Translations under genes and position numbers: made by a program
Part shown: positions 49,701 through 59,528 of the stretch, in pieces
Layout: every line of letters begins with the position of its first letter
How positions within the stretch are numbered: the stretch's first letter is position 1
Origin: Spirogloea muscicola
Lineage: Eukaryota > Streptophyta > Zygnematophyceae > Spirogloeales > Spirogloeaceae
NCBI GenBank assembly: GCA_009602725.1
Contig: WELB01000063.1
Span: 224,382-288,381 of the forward strand
Direction of reading: 5' to 3'
Length of the DNA: 64,000 nt
The notes under the pieces: model-generated
Told to the model about the DNA's origin: nothing
Seen by the model: only the letters and a program-made list of their open reading frames with translations
Database searches by the model: none

Positions 49701-51386
49701 CCCTGAGTCTGAATATGAATTAGTCTACTATTGGCGCTATATACACGGCTGCCTACACCTATTGGCAGGTCCAACGCATGTGTCAGTGTTGTTCGCAATC
49801 GTGACGACAGGGTGACCCACAGTTGCCACATATAGGCGCAATGTCGATCCAAATGCGGAGGTTAAGGCCGCTGGCAGTCACTAATCTCCAGCAACAGAGG
49901 TAGTAAACTGCGACAGGTGACAGGCTCCGGGACCTGGAGGAGCTGGTTGCCAAGCCCTTCTTCCAAACCATGGAGCTCCGAGACGCCCAACGTTGTGGCA
50001 GCTTCTTTGACCTCCGCAATGCACCAACGACTGGGTTGCGCCCAACTACAATAACGAGGGCTTTCCCACTGCTATGCATACAACCTCATGGGCTCATCTG
50101 TCAAGAATCTGCTAGACGTACGTAGTGAAGGCAGCAGGGCAAAAGTCATCAATAAGTTACCAATGCGGGCAACTCACAACCTGGCCAGAAAGCAGAGCCT
50201 GGACAGCACGGAGCCTCTATCCCCTATCATGGCAGCCTTCCTTAGGTCGTCAGACCTCTGATAACCACCTGAATCGCAAGCTCCTGGTCCAGGTGCAAGC
50301 GCATACGCAAGGCAAGAAGCACGAGGCTCGCAGCTGTTGATGCTGCTGTCAACATTAAATATGGGTTATAAGTCAAAGGTGCTGCACACAGAAAGCGAGG
50401 AGGGGGATACGGCAGACGTGGAAGATGCCGTCCACGGCCCGGATGTGCGACAAAAACGCGTTGCCGAGGCCCTGGCCGGCAGATGCGCCTCGAACGAGAC
50501 CGGCAATGTCGTTCACTTCCAGGAACGCAGATATCTGCACCGCGGCACAAGCGGCAGAACAGTGTGAAAGGAACCCACAAGGTCACAACGTTGGCAGGAG
50601 CTTCAGCGCGAAACCCAGTAGTGGAAACATGGCGAGGGTGAGCGCTGCCGCGGCGCATGATGGCAGAGAAAGGCGCGCGGTTCGCATGAAACGAAAGGGA
50701 GGCCAATACAAGCCAATACATTGTTCAGGCAAAAACTAGTGCTAAAAGCATGAAAAAGTAAGGCTACAATAAGGGTCCTCGAAGGCGGAGGACGTGCCTC
50801 GCTCTTGGGCTTGTAGTTCTGGACGAGCCAGTCGAAGCGGTCGTCGGGGATGTGGACGCGCGCCTCGTTGGGCTCGATGGTGCAGAAGGGGAAGTTCTCG
50901 GCGGGGATGGCGAGCTTGGTGAGAGTGTTGAACAGCGTGGACTTGCCGACGTTGGGGAGCCCGACCTGGCAACAGCAGCCCCCACCGTCAGCTCTGACGA
51001 CGTGATTCCCGCAACGGCCAGGCCCCAGGTTCGACTCAGGCCGACGCACCAGAATCTGGCTATCCGGGCGCTATGCCGATTTTGGAGGAATAAATCTCTA
51101 TCCAGGTCCAATTCTTCTGTGTCGGGCCATACTCAGCCGGCGACCCGTCGGTAGCGTCACAGCGCCAGTGTCGAGGGGAGGCAGGGGAGCTCTGAGGCGC
51201 CGTCTATATGGTGGACCGCGGTCAGTAAGACCTCGTCGCAGCAGGGCGGGCGTTCGAGTCCGGGCCAGGCGCGGCTGCGGGGCTCGGCTCGGCTCGGGCG
51301 CTCACGATGCCGATCTTGAGGTGGCTGGAGAAGCGGCCCAGGATGGGCCGCTCCGCCGGCGGCCCCTCCTTCTTCTTCGGCGGCAT
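46754..51386 (-). CDS. OLA1: Obg-like ATPase 1 (OLA1/YchF family), 12 exons
   Basis: Exons: 51386-51306, 50965-50798, 50534-50411, 49637-49546, 49312-49214, 48901-48788, 48608-48544, 48320-48204, 47717-47642, 47424-47332, 47133-47083 and 46852-46754, about 392 aa, the normal length. Landmarks: MPPKKKEG start, G1 P-loop GLPNVGKS, the [11 protein letters not shown] switch, [20 protein letters not shown] (G3 region), [17 protein letters not shown], a coiled-coil insert ([15 protein letters not shown]), LTAKPVVYL (the G4-equivalent) and the TGS domain ending [25 protein letters not shown]. The YchF family prefers ATP to GTP and binds ribosomes. The intron after KPKSE appears to be GC-AG (GAG|GCACGT to GCAG|ATATC), the only non-GT donor among the firm exons. 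A family-B repeat lies in that intron at 50668-50745. Confidence 0.94.
50668..50745 (+). repeat. Family-B repeat inside OLA1 intron 2
   Basis: GGCGCGCGGTTCGCATGAAA, CGAAAGGGAGGCCAATACAA GCCAATACATTGTTCAGGCA. It is antisense to OLA1 and ends about 50 nt from the GC splice donor. Confidence 0.65.
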
Positions 51387-51618
51387 CGCCGCCGCCGCTG
51401 CCGCCGCCGCTGCACCGCCCTCGGCCCCTCTCCTCGCTCCACACCCAAAGGCCGCTCCGAGTACCTCCGAGCCGAGCTACTCTCCAATGGCACCCTCGTC
51501 GGCAGCGGCAGGCGGCGAGGTGCACGGATAGCGGGGGGGCGGCGCGTGGATGGCTTGTAAGTCGCGCGGGGGTCCGAGGCTTAAACCCTTCACCTCTCCG
51601 ATGGCGAGGGTTTAACTT
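51387..51618. other. OLA1 upstream region
   Basis: GC-rich GCC triplets next to the start codon (51387-51415), presumed leader and promoter. No other feature was seen. Confidence 0.4.
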
Positions 51619-51768
51619 ACCTTGTCCATTCTTTATGGGCTGGCCTCTCCCAGCCACCACTTAATCTGGCCGCGCTTGCTCCTTGACTTACCCTCTTCTG
51701 CTACTGGAGCAAGCGCGGCCAGATTAACTGGTGGCTGGGAGAGGCCAGCCCAAAAGAATGGACAAGGT
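51619..51768. repeat. Near-perfect foldback element
   Basis: Arm 51619-51682 (ACCTTGTCCATTCTTTATGG GCTGGCCTCTCCCAGCC...GCGCTTGCTCC) and arm 51705-51768 are reverse complements with only a few mismatches or indels. The spacer is about 22 nt. The arms are the hairpin repeat of the CTTGTCCATTC subfamily. It lies in the promoter-proximal spacer about 230 nt upstream of the OLA1 start. Confidence 0.85.
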
Positions 51769-52445
51769 CTGAAGGAGTCGGAGTGCTAAGGACTGAGACA
51801 GCAGTAAGCGAACTCTCAGTAACCTCTCGTCAGTAGATGCAAATCTGCTACTCCAATGCGACTAGCGGCTTCTGACTAGGGGTTGCAGAGTTCTAGATGG
51901 ACCAGGCACTTGATTTTCTGTGTTTCTTCTGTGCTTGGTTTAGGAGTCCTGTTGGTGCGTCCCCTTGAAGTTGGTCCCATCGGGATCCCGACTGGCGTTT
52001 CACATCCACGCCTACTACTGGAGATTGCTCTGTATCAAAAAGTGAGCTCCTACAAGAGCCTTGGCTTAGCTTAGCTGTGGCCGTCATGCGCACCGCAGCG
52101 GAGCACTCTCTGCCTGCGCGGCTCTTGATGTCACGCCGAAGCTCGTGGCCGAGGCACCCACATGGTCGCCAGACACTTTAGCAATGCTTGTACTACCCCA
52201 GTCGACAGCCATGCACTAACTCCAGGCCAGGCAATTGACTCGAGCCACTGGCACCCACTGCATTGCTAGAAATTACTTGGCATGCTGCATCGCATGCGGG
52301 GGCCTGGCATTTCTTGAAGAGTACGGCATTTATTCAATGATGAGCAACCATTAAGCAACGGCGCTGCCTTGAAACTAGACATGTAATTCGCTTGAAGCTG
52401 CGGGCAGGTGCAAATCTTACAATTCTAAGCAAAGCATTGATGTTT
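51769..52445. other. Intergenic, no gene recognised
   Basis: Contains only the candidate poly(A) signal of the SIS gene (52417-52421). Confidence 0.45.
52417..52421 (-). promoter_or_regulatory. Candidate TGTAA poly(A) signal of SIS gene
   Basis: Plus strand TTACA, 25 nt beyond the stop at 52446. Confidence 0.45.
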
Positions 52446-53922
52446 TCACTCCATGTTTGTGTGGCGGACAAGCATCTCATCCGTGGAGATGTTGAGCGCG
52501 CGGCGGAGGAGGAGGACCACGATCTCAGCGAGCACAAACAGCGCGCCCTCAAAGATGCTGCCCATCGGCAGCAACTCCTCCTCCTCCTCCACCGCCCCCA
52601 GGCGGGAGTCGCTGGAGGCGGCAATGTCGCCACCATTCAGCTCATCCAAACTGGCCGGTATGTGGGAGGCCTCCATATTCGCTACAATAGACTCCATGGA
52701 GGCCGCCTCGTAGAAGCGGTGGCCCTGGCTGGCGTTCGCCTCGGTTGGCGCCCCTGGCTCAATGCCCAAGGCATGATGGAGTGAGCGTTCATCTTCTGCA
52801 GCTTCGACAACAGCAGCCTCGTCAGGCCTGCCAACCTCAGGCGCGGAGGTGGCAGCTTGGTCACTTTGCAGCTGTGGCAGGCAGTTGGCAGCAATGGCCG
52901 CGCTGCCAACGGTCACTGGTGGCGTGGCATCTCCGACGTCGCCTAGAGTGCGGGGCTCCCTCCTCACTGAGAGCTGCTCCACCGGCGGCTCCATAGCGGG
53001 GCTGACCTGAGTGTCAGCCATCGTCTGCGCAGGAAGCACTGCAATGCTGTCGGCGAGAGCTGAGGCGGAGCCCTCAGGCCGTGCTGTAATCACTACAGTC
53101 CGCGCGCCGGCGCCTCCTGCGACCCCCAACAGCGCGTTGACGGTGGAGAACCCCCCCGGCCCAGCACTGGCCAGAAAGAGGTCGCCTGCAGGGGACGCGC
53201 CGCCAATACTGCTTAGTCGCCCCAGACGGCAGCGCTGCACAGCAGCCACGACTTGGCAGAAATGCGGAAAATAATCTCGACGCCAGCCATTGGCATGTTG
53301 GCGGCTGCTCAAGATCGCGTCATCACGCTGCCTGAGTCTCACCTTTGCCGACGGCTGGCGTTGACATATCCCCGACAACATGGACGCGCAGCCCTGTCAT
53401 CAGCGCAAGGGGTAGACAGGGCTCAGCGACGACTGATGGTCCGATCTTGATTGATTATCGACGCCTTCTAGAGCTGCAACTGCTGCACGGTGAGGCCAGC
53501 CAATCAAAGCGCACAGACAGGCTGGCCGCTGCCAGACATCGATAGCGGCCAAGGCTGCGAATTGCTGCTCAAGTGTTGTCGCAGAACTGCATGGCAACAA
53601 TGGCAAACAAAGCCGCCGCCACCGTCGTCGCTGCCGCCTCCGCCGCAGTATGATCAGCTCGAGTGGTCCAGCACAATCACAAAACTCTCCCCAACTGCAG
53701 CTGGAGGCGGTGCTCACCAAGATGTGCCATGCGCATGGCAAAGGCGCGCATCATGAGGCCTTCTCGACCGACGCCGTAGAAGAATATGGCGCCGTCTCGG
53801 TGCTCCAGGACCTCGTCCACGAGCAGCTGCGCGGGGTCCGCGTGCTGGTCGGCGCCGGCGCGCAGGAACACGGCGCTGATGTCCGCCAGCGCCTGGTGCG
53901 CCAGCGATGCCGCCGACGTCTT

Positions 53923-53973
<51 letters not shown>

Positions 53974-53988
53974 GCCGCCTGAATCCAT
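52446..53988 (-). CDS. SIS-domain sugar isomerase, 6-phospho-3-hexuloisomerase-like
   Basis: Three exons, 53988-53718, 53393-53343 and 53185-52446, join in phase to about 353 aa. After MDS and about 18 Gly, the SIS fold begins: SLAHQALADISAVFL, IFFYGVGREGLMMRAFAMRM, GLRVHVVGDMSTPAVGKGD, LFLASAGPGGFSTVNALLGV and GARTVVITARPEGSASALAD SIAVLPAQTM. It then resumes at LLPMGSIFEGALFVLAEIVV and ends RHTNME. This is the layout of 6-phospho-3-hexuloisomerase-like SIS proteins (GxGRSG-like loop and SGPGxxST phosphate loop), so a phosphosugar aldose-ketose isomerase is inferred; the substrate is not determined. About 140 acidic, Ala/Glu-rich residues are inserted between IAVLPAQTM and LLPMGS, in one uninterrupted exon. 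The poly-Gly run is coded by CCG triplets at 53925-53981. It is divergent from the SPOUT1-like gene. Confidence 0.82.
53925..53981. repeat. CCG triplet run coding poly-Gly
   Basis: About 18 CCG triplets in a row in the first exon of the SIS gene. Its length is likely polymorphic or poorly assembled. Confidence 0.85.
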
Positions 53989-54536
53989 CGGCGGACCACA
54001 ATGCGCGCCCGAGCCCCCTTCCCTCCGCCTCCACCGCGGCAGCCGGGGTCCGAGATAAAGCGGCACTGCCGATGACGCGAGCGCACGGCCCTGCCTTAAG
54101 CAGAAACGGCGCCTGTCGTGAGCGCGACACAGCGAGAGCTCGAGAGCCTGGCGCGGCACCCGCGCCGGAGTCGCAGAGCCGCAGGGCGGCGACGGCGGCG
54201 GCGGCGGCGGCCGCGAGCTGGTCCTGCCCCGCAGCTTTAGTCTGGCGCAGCGAGGCGGAGGGGGTTGGGGGCGAGGCCGAGGAGGGGCACGGAGGATGGG
54301 GGACCCCGGAGCGGAGCTGCACCCCCCATTCGCGGCGGCTGCTCCACAGGTAGCTGTTACCGCGTGGAGAGGGCTGCGGCATTCGACTACGGAATGGAGA
54401 ACCGGGAACGTCGTCCCCCGCTGACTGTGCGCCCCGCCCAGGGGACCTGTCCCCGCTGGCGGGGCCGGACGGAACGGAACGTGCAATCCCGCTGTCCCGT
54501 ACGCTTTCTCGTTCCAGCGACTGACAACATCTATGT

Positions 54537-54570
<34 letters not shown>

Positions 54571-54676
54571 CGTCGTGTGCGTGAGGTCTTAGCTCCGCCC
54601 TCCAGCTCCGCAGCAGACGGCGACTGGCAGCGAGCGGCGGGTGTGTGGCGTCGTCCGCTCGGCGGGCGCTGCCGTC
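53989..54676. other. Head-to-head spacer between SIS and SPOUT1-like genes
   Basis: Very GC-rich, with a CCG run at 54538-54572. The 471-codon open frame on the minus strand here is a by-product of composition. Presumed bidirectional promoter. Confidence 0.4.
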
Positions 54677-56964
54677 ATGCCGGAGGATGAGAGCCAGCGC
54701 CGCGGTGTCAGGAAGGCCGCCGCGGAAGCCTCGCCAGCGGGGAACGGCGCCACGCCGAGGAAGGCGGGCAAGCAGCGGCTCGAGGAGGCTTCCAAGCCGC
54801 GCAAGCGAGGCAAGCCGACGCAGGCGGATGTCATGCCAGTAGCTGATGCCCCTGGCCGTGACAGGGAGACGGAACCTGATGAGCCGAAGAAAGGTGAGAA
54901 GAAGCGGAAGAAGAAGCGCTTGCGAGCGATGGAGGATCCCGGGACTGACCGCACTGCGGAGGCTGCTGGTGCGGGCCACTTTCTCAACCCCCTGTTGACT
55001 TACAGTTGCCTCCTTCAGTAGCTGTGGCAGAGCTCCTCCGCCTCGTAAAGTGGGCCACTTACAACGTCGTGCCGCGACGACAGAATACTGTCTGTCGTTG
55101 TGAAGTCTGGAATGGATGACCTGAATCACTCAGGCTACAGTTGGCTGCTGCCACTATTTCACAGTCAGTTTGAGATGAGAGGACTTATACACCAATGTAG
55201 GTGTTAGCGCGGCCGTCCGTCGCTATGCCAGCTTGCCTTTGACGGCGGGCGGGCGTCTTCGTGGGGTGCTGCAGAGCAGACCTGGACGAGCATGCAAACG
55301 ACGACATGCAGGCACTGCCCACCGGCCGGCTCTCCCCAGGCGGAGTTGGTCATGCTGCAGCAGCTCAGTGGAAAGGCAGGCTGTACACGCTCTCCATAGC
55401 CTTGCCGGGATCTGTCATCGACAATGCGCAGTCCTTGGAGCTGGCCACGGTGCTGGCAGGCCAGCTTGCACGTGCCGCAGCCATCTTTCAGGTTGACGAG
55501 GTCGGCTTCTACAATGCCTACCTTCCACACTTCTTCCTCCCTCTTACCAGCTTATGTGCTTATTTGCCACTCTGCAGCCTTCCTTTATAGTTGACCTGAC
55601 GTGCTGCTCTGCACTGCAGATCGTCGTGTTTGATGACGGGGACCGTGGACCAAGCAGGCCTCGGAGGTGGCGGACTGAGGGGGACGACAGCACGGGCGGA
55701 GCATTCATGGCCAGGGTCCTGCAATACCTGGAGACGCCGCAGTACCTACGCAAGACACTGATTCCCATGCACAAAGATCTGCGCTTTGCAGGCTTGCTCC
55801 CACCCCTTGATGCACCGCACCAGCCCAGAGCGAATGAGTGGTGTCCTTATAGAGAAGGTGAAGCTCTGCTTGCCATGCATATCTGGTATGCAACTCAGCA
55901 GGTTGTGCCCTCTTCTTTAGCTTCACCTGCTGGAGATGTTACTAATCTCCAGAAGTCTTGCCAGCTACTGCTATTGTGTGTATTCATTGTGTAGATGACT
56001 TCCAAGCCCTCTTATGTAGCTAATTTGCAAGCTACAGTTGCCTGAGACAATGCAAATATAACAAGTCCAAGTCGTGAAACAAGGTTGTGAGCTTATTGTT
56101 TTGACTCATGTGGTGAACTCCTTCATTGTGGAGTTTCCTGTCTCCTCTCTCAGTTATTTTGTGTAGATACAGTGGAATGGTCTTTTCGAGATGTTGAGTG
56201 GCTGCTGTGCAGGTGTTGTTCTTGAGGCTCCAGCAGGCAAGGCCTGGCAAAAGCAGGGTGGCTGTGCTGTAGACGTTGGCCTTTACCAGGAGGTGCGCTT
56301 GAAGGAAAAGGTGCCGCCAGGTCTGAGGGTGACAGTAGCAATGGGTGCCAACAGAGAATCGCTCACATCAGGTGCCCTCCTGTCGGCAGTCCCGCCATCG
56401 GAGCCGCGAGAGCAGGAGGGGCTTTACTGGGGCTACACCGTGAGGTTGACGAGAGGGCTCAGCGGAGTGCTGACAGGCTGTCCTTTTGGAGGGGAGTATG
56501 ACTACACCATTGGCACCTCGGAGCACGGCGAGCAGGTCAAGCAGGGGGACCTTGTGCTCCCTGCTTTCAAGCACCTGCTCGTCGTCTTTGGCGGCCTGGC
56601 GGGCCTGGAGGAGAGCGCCGAGCTTGACGATGCCATTGAGGTGCTACAGGAGACTCATATTTGCTGGATGTATTGCCCCATGTTTCATAAGCATCTACCC
56701 TGAGCAGCCTCACATGCAGCATTCAGTGGTGCACGAGTTGCAGTGCTCCACTTCGTTCATACGGAAGGCACCTGGCAAGGACCAGCTGAATTCTTGGCAC
56801 GAGTTGCTGGGCTCATTTTGCAGGTGAAAGAGGCATCATGCCTCTTTGACCGCTACCTGAACACGTGTCCTGGGCAAGGATCCCGGACCATTCGAACGGA
56901 AGAGGCCTGCCTCATTTCGTTGTCTTTTCTTCAGCCTGCCATCCAGAAAGCTGTGCTTCGATAG
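54677..56964 (+). CDS. SPOUT1/C9orf114-like RNA methyltransferase
   Basis: The start is ATG at 54677, followed by a lysine-rich N-terminus (KKGEKKRKKKRL), likely nuclear/nucleolar. The catalytic part is in exons about 55312-55500, 55620-55857, 56213-56640 and 56824-56964, joined in phase. Landmarks: YTLSIALPGSVIDNAQSLEL, IVVFDDG, YLETPQYLRKTLIPMHKDLR FAGLLPPLD, REGVV, GLYWGYTVRLTRGL, KHLLVVFGGLAGLEESAELD and CLFDRYLNTCPGQGSRTIRT EEA. This is the putative-methyltransferase SPOUT family (human SPOUT1/CENP-32, DUF171), with the knotted SAM-binding fold at the C-terminus. The join between the first exon (ending about 54968) and the 55312 exon could not be phased, so part of the N-terminal linker is missing. 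The RNA target in algae is unknown. Confidence 0.87.
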
Positions 56965-59117
56965 GCTGCCACTGAGCTTTATTGAGGGCTAGCCGACTTA
57001 CAGTGAAGCGCTTTTGGCCCATGGAGTTGTGCTTAGACTGCGGTGCCCATCACCGGGGTAGCACACAATGGTTACGGCGCTGTTTGATTTACTGGCCATT
57101 CTTTGCGGCTCCGCTACGAGGTGAGATGTTGGTCTGTCAATTACAGGATCAGAATTGTTCGATCACAGGACAAATGGTGTGAAGCAGTCACCTTGAGTAC
57201 AATTAGAGGGATAGTCTATTCTGTCGACTGAATCTGATGTCAGAATCATGGGACAGTGCCTCAGAATGCAATGTAAGCTCATGCAGTTAAAACAGGCATT
57301 CTCCTTCTTCCATGCAAAAAATCTGGCTATCCTGTTAGTATCTGTTTTCAAAGCAGAGGAATATTCCGGTAAGAGCAATACATGTCTCCACCAATCAGAT
57401 CTTTCTTGGGACTTGGCGGTACTTGCTCTGAGCTAAACCTTCGCTCAATCAGCTGGCACCTTACCTTTTAAGTGGGCCCCCAACTGCACGACAAGAGGTA
57501 ACAAAAAGTCTTGCCCACTGCCATTATTTGAAAGGCCTGCTGTTCTAGTCAGCATGTGGCGTTCTTGTGCATTGAGACTTATTTCTGGAGGAGCATCAGC
57601 AGACGCTTTGCCGCCGTGCTTTGTGATGCGATCCAGTAACAATCACCTGTGGCTCCAAGAATTGTTGCACCACTTGCAACAGTTTATAAACCAATAGATC
57701 ATCAGCCAGAAAGGATCAGGAAGGGTGCCATCGAACTTGCTATTTGACCCCACGCCCGGGCCTTTGCGCGGGTCTCACTAATTCATGTGCTAAGTGGCTG
57801 GGCAATCTCACTCCCAAAGGAGTTTCGCCACCCTGAGCAAGCCATTAGCCCGGTAGTAGGAAAGTAAGCGGCTGGATTCACTCATTTTCAAGCTGACGTT
57901 TTGAGCCTGATGCAGATTTTGTTTGTAAAAGCACCATGGTAGACAGGCAGAACAGTAATAGCAATTGATGATGTGGGCAAACAGGTTATGTCAGGAAAAG
58001 CAGAGTGCAGCACAGTCAGGAGGTGTACAACAAGGTGCAACCAGAATCATGTCAATTTTCAGGAATCTTTAGAAATCTATAGAAACCCGAGGGCTAAGAC
58101 CTAGATGTAAGTCTTGAGGTCATCCTGTTGCAGTCTGGAACAGGTAGCTTACCTCTTTTCGGCTTACTGCACTGTGGTGCTAGGGGCTTAGGGCGTCGAC
58201 CTCCTTCTAGGTTGCCCATTCAAAGCCATGTCCACTATGTCGAAGAGCACGCTCCCACTGTTGGGCAGCTCGCGGTGGACAGAGGATGTTCAGAGGCAGG
58301 TTGCAGGTGCTCATAACCTGAATTGAAGTTGCAACATAAGAAGCTCCCATCGGCTCGAAAGAAAGTGGCTCCCCCAATGGGGGAAAGGGCTGTGAGAAGC
58401 CAGTCCAAGAAAGAGTTGACAAGGTTCGAAGGGGCCACACTACGAAGGGGCCGAAAGCGCTATCTCAGAACTGGGGGAGGATGAACACTCAAGGCATGGC
58501 TCGAGGGACGGCGCGCGTGCTGAGGGCAAGGGTAGTGTGTAATCAATGCAGACGGCCAGAGCGCCCAACTTTCACAGGCAAGCACATCCATAGATGCAAG
58601 TCGGGTGCTGTTGCTTAGGAGAGTCAGGCAGGCTAGGGGAAGAATTTCTTACGAAGGTAGCGATGGCAGTGAGAGGCAAGCAGCTCTTCCACAAAGAAAG
58701 GGAGGCCAGCCCAAGCCAGTACACTGCTTGTTAGCAGATAAAAGTAAAATCTAAAGAGAGGCCAAGGTAACAGAACGTGAATGCAATTGGAAGGGGGACT
58801 AAGGAGGGCTGCAGAGGGCCAGAAGGTGGAGCAGGCGACGCGCCAGCAGCACAGGCTGCAGTGGCGGGGAGCTGAGGTGCGTGGTCGTCTGGCCGCACTG
58901 ACGCCGAGAGGGCCTTTCTTCCACTTGAGCGAAGGAAGGAAAATGGGAGGCCACATGGCCAAGCGGCAAATTCAAAGAAGTGCTCGCCCGTAGAGAAGAG
59001 GGGCTGGCAAAGCCAACCCAAAAAAGAATGGACAATGGCCAAAGCCAAAGAAAGAGGAGCCGGAATAGGACTACACTACGAAACACTGCAAAACACATAG
59101 ACGATGCAGAGGGAAGC
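56965..59117. repeat. Intergenic with hairpin and family-B repeats
   Basis: 56965-58340 shows nothing recognisable. A minus hairpin copy lies at about 58362-58440 (GAGAAGCCAGTCCAAGAAAG AGTTGACAAGGTTCGAAGG). A family-B-like stretch is at 58690-58760 (GGCCAGCCCAAGCCAGTACA). A minus hairpin of the TTTGGCCATTGTCCATTC type is at 58985-59055, 3' of the next retroelement fragment. Confidence 0.5.
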
Positions 59118-59400
59118 TCAGTACCCACGAGTGAGCAACATCAGGTCAAGAAGAAGGGGGTCTCCCAATGGGGGCAAGGGCTGTGAGAAGCCCGCCCGAA
59201 AAGAATTGACAAGGTTCGAAGGGGCAAGAGGCACGCCGCCGAGACCCAGAGGCGGCGGCGGCCATAGCACGGCCTGCTCGCGTGTGGACGGCGTGGGCAA
59301 GGGAGCGTTGAAGCGATACCGCCAGGCGCATGCGGAAGACTTGGGCGAGCGAACCGGCGGCGTTGAAGCCGGGCATCGCCCATTCAAAACCCTCCGCCGT
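59118..59400 (-). pseudogene. Retroelement 3'-end fragment interrupted by a hairpin repeat
   Basis: On the minus strand: FNAAGSLAQVFRMRLAVSLQ, AHAVHTRAGRAMAAAASGSR RRA, then a hairpin repeat (59150-59235: CCCCTTCGAACCTTGTCAAT to CCCCCATTGGGAGA), then DLMLLTRGY and a stop at 59118-59120. The uninterrupted version of the same site is present at 13300-13345 and 20160-20205. About 20 nt of retroelement sequence is missing at the junction. Confidence 0.65.
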
Positions 59401-59528
59401 CACACCGTTGGCCGCAGCCTGACGGCGGGAGTCGTTGGCCAGCCGCAAGGGAACGACACGACCGCCGCCTTCCCAGCCGGGCGCGCCCGCTCCGCGGCGG
59501 AGGCGGCGGCGGCGGCGGCGGCGGCGGC

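Noticed and set aside
51000-51070. AGGTTCGACTC followed by GCACCA, resembling a tRNA 3' end
   Set aside because: The T-stem halves do not pair and nuclear tRNA genes in eukaryotes do not encode CCA. It lies in OLA1 intron 1.
53714-55129. A 471-codon open frame on the minus strand, the longest in the window
   Set aside because: It overlaps the SIS first exon in another frame and the 5' part of the SPOUT1-like gene. Its length comes from CCG-rich composition, and its product is Arg/Pro/Gly-rich with no family motif.
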